From Syntrophorhabdaceae bacterium (GTDB lineage Bacteria; Desulfobacterota; Syntrophorhabdia; Syntrophorhabdales; Syntrophorhabdaceae), in contig DASXUJ010000065.1 of assembly GCA_036504895.1 (NCBI GenBank), positions 22,273 through 86,272 of the forward strand: 64,000 bases of DNA, read 5' to 3'. The notes beneath the pieces were generated by a model that did not search any database, was not told the origin of the DNA, and saw nothing but the letters and a program-made list of their open reading frames with translations. Position numbers and translations under genes: made by a program. Shown here piece by piece: positions 59,869 through 64,000 of this stretch (the stretch's first letter is position 1; each line of letters starts with the position of its first letter).

Positions 59869-62301
59869 GTGGGCGACCTGAAGAAGACGCTTAATCCGGA
59901 GACTATTGCCTTCATAGGCGCGGACGACCGGGAAGGCTCCGTCGAAAGATCCGTGCTCGACAACCTGCTCTCCTCGGGCGGGAAGAAACTATTTCCGGTA
60001 AATCGGGATAAGAGGAAGGTGCTTCACCTCGATTGCTATCCCTCTATCTCCGATATCACCGAGCACATCGATCTTGCGGTCATTGCCCTACCCGATGAAC
60101 TGGTTTTAAATGTGGCCGCAGAGTGCGGTAAAGGGGGAGTGGAAGGGGCGGTTATTCTTTCCTCCGGTCCCTGTGCCACTACGGAGGAGAGAATAGATCT
60201 TGAAAAGGGACTGCGGGAGATAAGGAAGAATTACGGTCTAAGGATAATCGGACCGGACAGTAGCGGCATCATGTTGCCCAATGACAGGCTGAATGCCACC
60301 TTCCTTCCCATTCGCCCCTTACCGGGAAACACGGCTTTTATCTCTCAGGGCGGCACCATGGGAAGCGCGATGTGTTACTGGGGTATAGATAATCATATCG
60401 GTCTCAGCATGTTCGCATCCCTTGGCTCTATGGTCGATGTTGATTTTGCCGATCTCATCGATTTTCTCCAGGAAGATTACTTCACCAGAAGTATCATGAT
60501 TTATCTCGAACAGATAAAAGATGCGAGGAAGTTCCTGAGCGCTTCACGATGTTTTGCGAGAAATAAGCCTATTGTGGTCTTAAAACCCGGGCGATATCCG
60601 CAAACCACAAAAATAGGTTCAGGTCCGGAAATCGGAAACGACATGGCCTACGATGCTGCTTTCAAACGGGTGGGCATAGTGAGGGCAAAAGAGACGGAGG
60701 ATTTTTTCGATACTGCCGCGGTTCTTGTCTCCAAGTCTCTCCCGAAAGGTTCCAGACTGGCCGTTATCACTAATTCGGGTGGCATGGGCATAATAGCGAC
60801 TGATATCCTTATAGAGCAGAAAGGCCGCCTTGCCGGGTTTTCCGGACAAGGCGTGGAGGCCCTTAAAGACATAAAGACCGATTCCCCGAGGGGGATCGGT
60901 CCTGTCGTCTTATCCGCACGGGCGGGAATCGAACATTATTTAGCCGCATTAGCTGTCTGTTTGAAAGAGGACGAAGTCGACGGCGCCCTCATTATTTATA
61001 CGCCATCCCCTTTTTGTGACCCCTGTGAGCTGGCAAGGCAGATTGCCGGGCCTGCCATGAAGACAGCCAAGCCGCTTATTGCAGTCTGGATGGGACGCCA
61101 ATATTCACAGGAAGGCATCGAAATCCTCAAAAAAACAGGCATACCGGTCTATGACACCCCGGAAGACGCAGTCAGGGCGTATATGTACATGTATAATTAC
61201 CACAGAAATATCATGGTGGTGAACGAGACACCCGAAGAACTCCCCGAAAATAAAATGAGACTGACAAATCATTTAAGGGCAATCATACAAAATGCGGGAA
61301 AAGAACATAAGGAGGTCCTTACCGGGGAGGAAGGGACCCAATTTATCCGAAACTACGGGTTCCCCCTCCTGGAAAAAGAGACATGGGAAGAGGGAACGGG
61401 AGGTTCGGAGCCGGCCATCGATGAATGGGCGGTAAGGTCGATGAGAGATATCGATTTCGGGACCATAATTCTTCTTATATCGATGAATGGCAAGAATAGG
61501 TACCGCTCCGGTTTTGCCGTTGGGCTGCCGCCACTCAATCAAGTTCTGGCAAAACGCTTGATGGAGGACGCAGAGTTCCCTTGGGGAAACGAATCCGGTG
61601 CGAACCTCATGGAAGAATTTCTCATTAACTTTGCCAATTTCGTTGCAGATTTTCCAGAGATCGCCGAGGTTGAAATTGAAGCGGTGGTGCTGCCCGATTA
61701 CCGGGTCTACGCAAGAGCGGCAACGATTCAGATCGACGGCAATTATCGAAAGAGCGATAGGCAATACCCACACCTTGCGATCATGCCCTATCCGTCCCGG
61801 TATATCATGCCCTGGAAAATCCGTGACGGAAGAGAAGTATTGTTGCGACCGATCAAGGCCGAAGATGAACCCCTGATAAAGGAAATGATGTCCGCCCTGT
61901 CCGAAGAAACGCTTCGTGTGAGGTTTTTCGGCGCTATGGAGATCAATCACAAGATGCTGATGCATTTTTGCAACATAGATTATGATAGAGAGATCGCCAT
62001 TGCCGTTGAACTGAAAGAGCGCGATCGCAAAAAAATCATCGGCGGCGGACGGCTCATTGTCGAACCCGACACGGAATACGGGCAGTTTGCCCTTCTCGTC
62101 TCCGACGATTTCCAAAGACAAGGCCTTGGGGAAAAACTCCTCGACCTCACCATTGGAATTGCATTGGACAAAGGTCTTCCCGAGATTTACGGAATCGTGC
62201 TCTCGGAGAATACTAAAATGTTGGGCCTCAGCAGAAAAATGGGGTTTAAATCGACCCGGTTGCCCGACGGAATCACCAGGGTCGCCCTGAAACTCAACTA
62301 A
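59869..62301 (+). CDS. Pat-like NDP-forming acyl-CoA synthetase/GNAT fusion
   Basis: 810 aa from GTG 59869 (GGAG 5 nt upstream); TTG 59821 is an alternative with no ribosome site. Order: CoA-binding domain (ETIAFIGADDREGSVERSVL), two ligase-CoA domains, a shortened ATP-grasp region (about 480-640), and a C-terminal GNAT domain with the acetyl-CoA loop VSDDFQRQGLGEKLL. The phosphohistidine expected before AYDAAFKRVG in active ADP-forming ligases is missing (KIGSGPEIGNDMAYDAAF). It therefore looks like a protein lysine acetyltransferase (Pat/YfiQ type) regulated by its CoA domains rather than a ligase. Confidence 0.85.
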   Translation: MGDLKKTLNPETIAFIGADDREGSVERSVLDNLLSSGGKKLFPVNRDKRKVLHLDCYPSISDITEHIDLAVIALPDELVLNVAAECGKGGVEGAVILSSGPCATTEERIDLEKGLREIRKNYGLRIIGPDSSGIMLPNDRLNATFLPIRPLPGNTAFISQGGTMGSAMCYWGIDNHIGLSMFASLGSMVDVDFADLIDFLQEDYFTRSIMIYLEQIKDARKFLSASRCFARNKPIVVLKPGRYPQTTKIGSGPEIGNDMAYDAAFKRVGIVRAKETEDFFDTAAVLVSKSLPKGSRLAVITNSGGMGIIATDILIEQKGRLAGFSGQGVEALKDIKTDSPRGIGPVVLSARAGIEHYLAALAVCLKEDEVDGALIIYTPSPFCDPCELARQIAGPAMKTAKPLIAVWMGRQYSQEGIEILKKTGIPVYDTPEDAVRAYMYMYNYHRNIMVVNETPEELPENKMRLTNHLRAIIQNAGKEHKEVLTGEEGTQFIRNYGFPLLEKETWEEGTGGSEPAIDEWAVRSMRDIDFGTIILLISMNGKNRYRSGFAVGLPPLNQVLAKRLMEDAEFPWGNESGANLMEEFLINFANFVADFPEIAEVEIEAVVLPDYRVYARAATIQIDGNYRKSDRQYPHLAIMPYPSRYIMPWKIRDGREVLLRPIKAEDEPLIKEMMSALSEETLRVRFFGAMEINHKMLMHFCNIDYDREIAIAVELKERDRKKIIGGGRLIVEPDTEYGQFALLVSDDFQRQGLGEKLLDLTIGIALDKGLPEIYGIVLSENTKMLGLSRKMGFKSTRLPDGITRVALKLN

Positions 62302-62627
62302 CCCCTTCGCGATAAACTGCAGCAAAAAACGCGATATGTCCTATTGAACACGGTCCCTGTCGCCTTAAGAATCCCACTGGATATTCGATAAAGAACAGGT
62401 GCGGCCGACTGAACTGCCGCGGAACCGGAGAGTCTCGCCATTCCCCTACAGTGCGGACTCATCAGCAATCAGACACACGAAAGCTGAAGGCGAGGGGAAA
62501 TAAGACACTATGGTTTGGCAGATCAAATCCGTGGACAAGAAACCTCTTGATTTCATGCTCGGCGCTAGTCGTTTTTTTGGAATCAAATTTGCATTAAGAC
62601 ATACGAAATTTACGAGGAAAGGAAACT
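62302..62627. other. Intergenic region before the response regulator
   Basis: No supported gene. A 76-codon frame at 62510-62740 overlaps the response regulator and shows no family pattern or ribosome site, so I leave it out. Confidence 0.55.
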
Positions 62628-63086
62628 ATGAGGGTAAACATATATGGATGTCCCCCGGAAAAAAGAATGGATCGATCCGAAGAACACGCAGGAGTCTTTT
62701 CTTCGACAGCAGGAAAGAAGCGCATATTGGTGGTGGATGATGAGGACCTTCTGGTCGAATTGAACAGACAGAGATTGAACAGACTCGGTTATGAAGTGGT
62801 CGCGACCACGAGCAGTAAAGAAGCCCTGGAGATCTTCCGGGAAGAACCGGATACGTTCGATCTGGTAGTTACCGATTTTACAATGCCTCACATGACGGGA
62901 ATGGATCTCGCAATGGAGTTGCTGAGACTCAGAGGCAATATCCCGATCATTATCTGCACAGGATACAGCGAAGACATCTCACCAACGAAGGCCAAGGAGG
63001 CGGGGATTCAAGCCTTTCTCATGAAACCTCTCGAAAACCGCGAAATGGCCGAGGCAGTTCGTCACATATTGGACGAGAGGTCATAA
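62628..63086 (+). CDS. Single-domain response regulator
   Basis: 152 aa from ATG 62628, with AGGAAAGGAAA directly upstream. After about 30 variable residues comes a complete receiver domain: ILVVDDEDLL, the phospho-acceptor Asp in LVVTDFTMPHMTGMD, ICTGYS (Thr) and FLMKPLE (Lys). There is no output domain, so it probably acts as a phospho-relay or by protein contact, like CheY or Spo0F. No kinase gene is adjacent. Heptad repeat C begins 18 nt after its stop. Confidence 0.92.
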   Translation: MRVNIYGCPPEKRMDRSEEHAGVFSSTAGKKRILVVDDEDLLVELNRQRLNRLGYEVVATTSSKEALEIFREEPDTFDLVVTDFTMPHMTGMDLAMELLRLRGNIPIIICTGYSEDISPTKAKEAGIQAFLMKPLENREMAEAVRHILDERS

Positions 63087-63104
63087 TTGTGACAGCCGAG
63101 ACGC

Positions 63105-63152
63105 GGTCGATAGTCGAAAGGCAGTCGATAGTCGTTAGTCTCTAGTCGATAG
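63105..63152. repeat. Heptad repeat copy C, 3' of the response regulator
   Basis: Units of TCGATAG, TCGTTAG, TCTCTAG (gene-sense TAGTCNN) with a GGCAGTCGATAGTCG core that matches the reverse complement of copies A and B. It begins 18 nt after the stop codon. Confidence 0.75.
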
Positions 63153-63189
63153 TGAAAGACTATAAAGAGACGGTCTACGACGGTTGGCT

Positions 63190-63807
63190 CTATCGTCCCT
63201 CAGCTGTTATGGCTTTGGGGTAACTATCCATTCGGGGGGCCATAGCCGCGCCTAGCCAGGCGATGGTTTTGCCCAGGTCCATCATGTTCCGCAAGCCCTC
63301 TTCGTCGTCCTTTACCTCGCCTTTTTCCAGGCCGAATCCGAGATTCCAGTATGTCGAGCCGGGTACGATCACCCCGGACATGAGGAACATATGGTTGATC
63401 GTATCGAAGGCGTGGGTGCCGCCGCCCCGCCGTACCGCGACTACTGCCGCCCCTATTTTGCCACGGAGGAGTCCGTCATTGGCTATGCTCACCAATCCCG
63501 CACGGTCGAGAAGGCCCTTCATTTCGGCGCTCACGTCGGTAAAATACGTCGGTGTTCCAAGGATTACCGCCTGGGCGCCACGGATCTTTTCGAAGCACTC
63601 GTTAAAGACATCGTTATCTACGCTGCACCGGCCGTCTTTGGTGGTGAAACACCGGTAACATGCCGTGCAACCCCTGATCTTCTTTCCCCCAAGCTGAACG
63701 AACTCCGTCTCCCACCCCGCTTCCGTGAGCGGCTTCAGCACCTTTCTTAGAAGGACCTCGGTGTTTCCTCCCTTACGGGGACTTCCATTTATGGCTACAG
63801 CCTTCAT
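63190..63807 (-). CDS. NADPH-dependent FMN reductase / iron-sulfur flavoprotein-like
   Basis: 205 aa, flavodoxin-like. FMN-binding loop INGSPRKGGNTEVLLR at the N-terminus; GTPTYFTDVSAEMKGLLDRA is the second signature. A cysteine cluster CTACYRCFTTKDGRC (CX2CX2CX7C, residues about 47-61) fits the compact [4Fe-4S] motif of iron-sulfur flavoproteins (Isf), which transfer electrons or reduce oxygen species in anaerobes. The ribosome site is GAGGAG. Repeats C and D lie on either side. Confidence 0.88.
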   Translation of the reverse strand: MKAVAINGSPRKGGNTEVLLRKVLKPLTEAGWETEFVQLGGKKIRGCTACYRCFTTKDGRCSVDNDVFNECFEKIRGAQAVILGTPTYFTDVSAEMKGLLDRAGLVSIANDGLLRGKIGAAVVAVRRGGGTHAFDTINHMFLMSGVIVPGSTYWNLGFGLEKGEVKDDEEGLRNMMDLGKTIAWLGAAMAPRMDSYPKAITAEGR

Positions 63808-63866
63808 ATTTCTCTCCTCCTGTATTTACAATAAAAATTAGTATAACCCGAATTACCGGATCAAGG

Positions 63867-64000
63867 TAGTCTCTAGTCTTTAGTCTTTAGTCTTTAGTCT
63901 TTAGTCTTTAGTCTTTAGTCTTTAGTCTTTAGTCTTTAGTCTTTAGTCTTTAGTCTTTAGTCTTTAGTCTTTAGTCTTTAGTCTTTAGTCTTTAGTCTTT
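63867..64000. repeat. Heptanucleotide tandem repeat D (TAGTCTT)n, runs off window end
   Basis: One TAGTCTC unit is followed by 18 perfect TAGTCTT units and one further base, 134 bp in all, continuing past base 64000. The unit belongs to the same TAGTCNN family as copies A-C but is uniform here, so it probably expanded recently. It begins 60 bp upstream of the flavoprotein start. Confidence 0.97.

Noticed and set aside
62510..62740. 76-codon plus-strand frame before and into the response regulator
   Set aside because: It overlaps the regulator gene out of frame, has no ribosome site and no recognisable domain.
63867..64000. CRISPR array
   Set aside because: The units are 7 bp and contiguous, with no spacers.

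Overview
The window reads as a GC-rich, gene-dense stretch of chromosome from an anaerobic, probably syntrophic bacterium of the Desulfobacterota (deltaproteobacterial) type, most like Syntrophorhabdus relatives. That placement is inference. It rests on gene content: hgcAB mercury-methylation genes, an in-frame UGA at the catalytic position of MsrA (selenocysteine use), TRAP and ABC solute receptors beside a UroD-type methyltransferase, a lexA/imuB/dnaE2 mutagenesis cassette, and a Ku/LigD repair operon. I saw no rRNA, tRNA, CRISPR, phage or transposase genes.

Layout. 1-4.4 kb: two-component sensors on the minus strand, one cut by the window edge and one broken by an in-frame TAA. 4.6-8.7 kb: radical SAM protein, CAP lipoprotein and small enzymes (CMD, HIT, cupin, VOC). 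8.8-15.7 kb: TPR protein, PIF1-like helicase, zinc-ribbon/PDZ membrane protein, a lemA-TPM-TPM operon and a phosphoesterase. 15.8-22.8 kb: a secreted-protease island with one papain-like and two tandem subtilisin-like enzymes. 22.8-28.1 kb: dnaE2, a DUF6504-like gene and imuB, divergent from lexA across a 92-bp control region with two LexA-box-like sites. 28.2-34.3 kb: secreted protein, LivJ-type receptor, UroD protein and two TRAP DctP receptors with no permease genes. 34.3-40.7 kb: DnaQ/GIY-YIG nuclease, aquaporin, small genes, a racemase-fold protein lacking catalytic cysteines, the selenoprotein MsrA, and two copies of a palindromic intergenic element. 40.9-45.8 kb: IMPase-V4R-kinase operon, MFS transporter and hgcAB. 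46.0-54.7 kb: DEAD-box helicase, a PHP-kinase fusion, and a five-gene NHEJ operon (two Ku, separate LigD polymerase and ligase, DUF72). 54.8-64 kb: fdtAB sugar genes, a stand-alone subtilase-propeptide-like protein, a DUF6064-like gene divergent from a sigma54 activator across three palindromic operators, a Pat-like acyl-CoA synthetase/GNAT protein, a response regulator, an iron-sulfur flavoprotein-like gene and a heptanucleotide tandem repeat running off the end.

Themes. DNA damage tolerance and repair is heavily represented (LexA regulon, translesion polymerases, NHEJ). Secreted proteolysis is another: the small I9-like protein at 56.8 kb matches the propeptides of the two subtilases 34 kb away and may be their trans-acting inhibitor or chaperone. 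Several promoters sit so close to start codons that leaderless mRNAs look likely. A 7-bp repeat family (gene-sense TAGTCNN) follows the stop codons of three unrelated genes. The most notable findings are the Sec-MsrA, hgcAB, the PHP-APH fusion, the free I9-like protein, and the palindromic and heptad repeat families.
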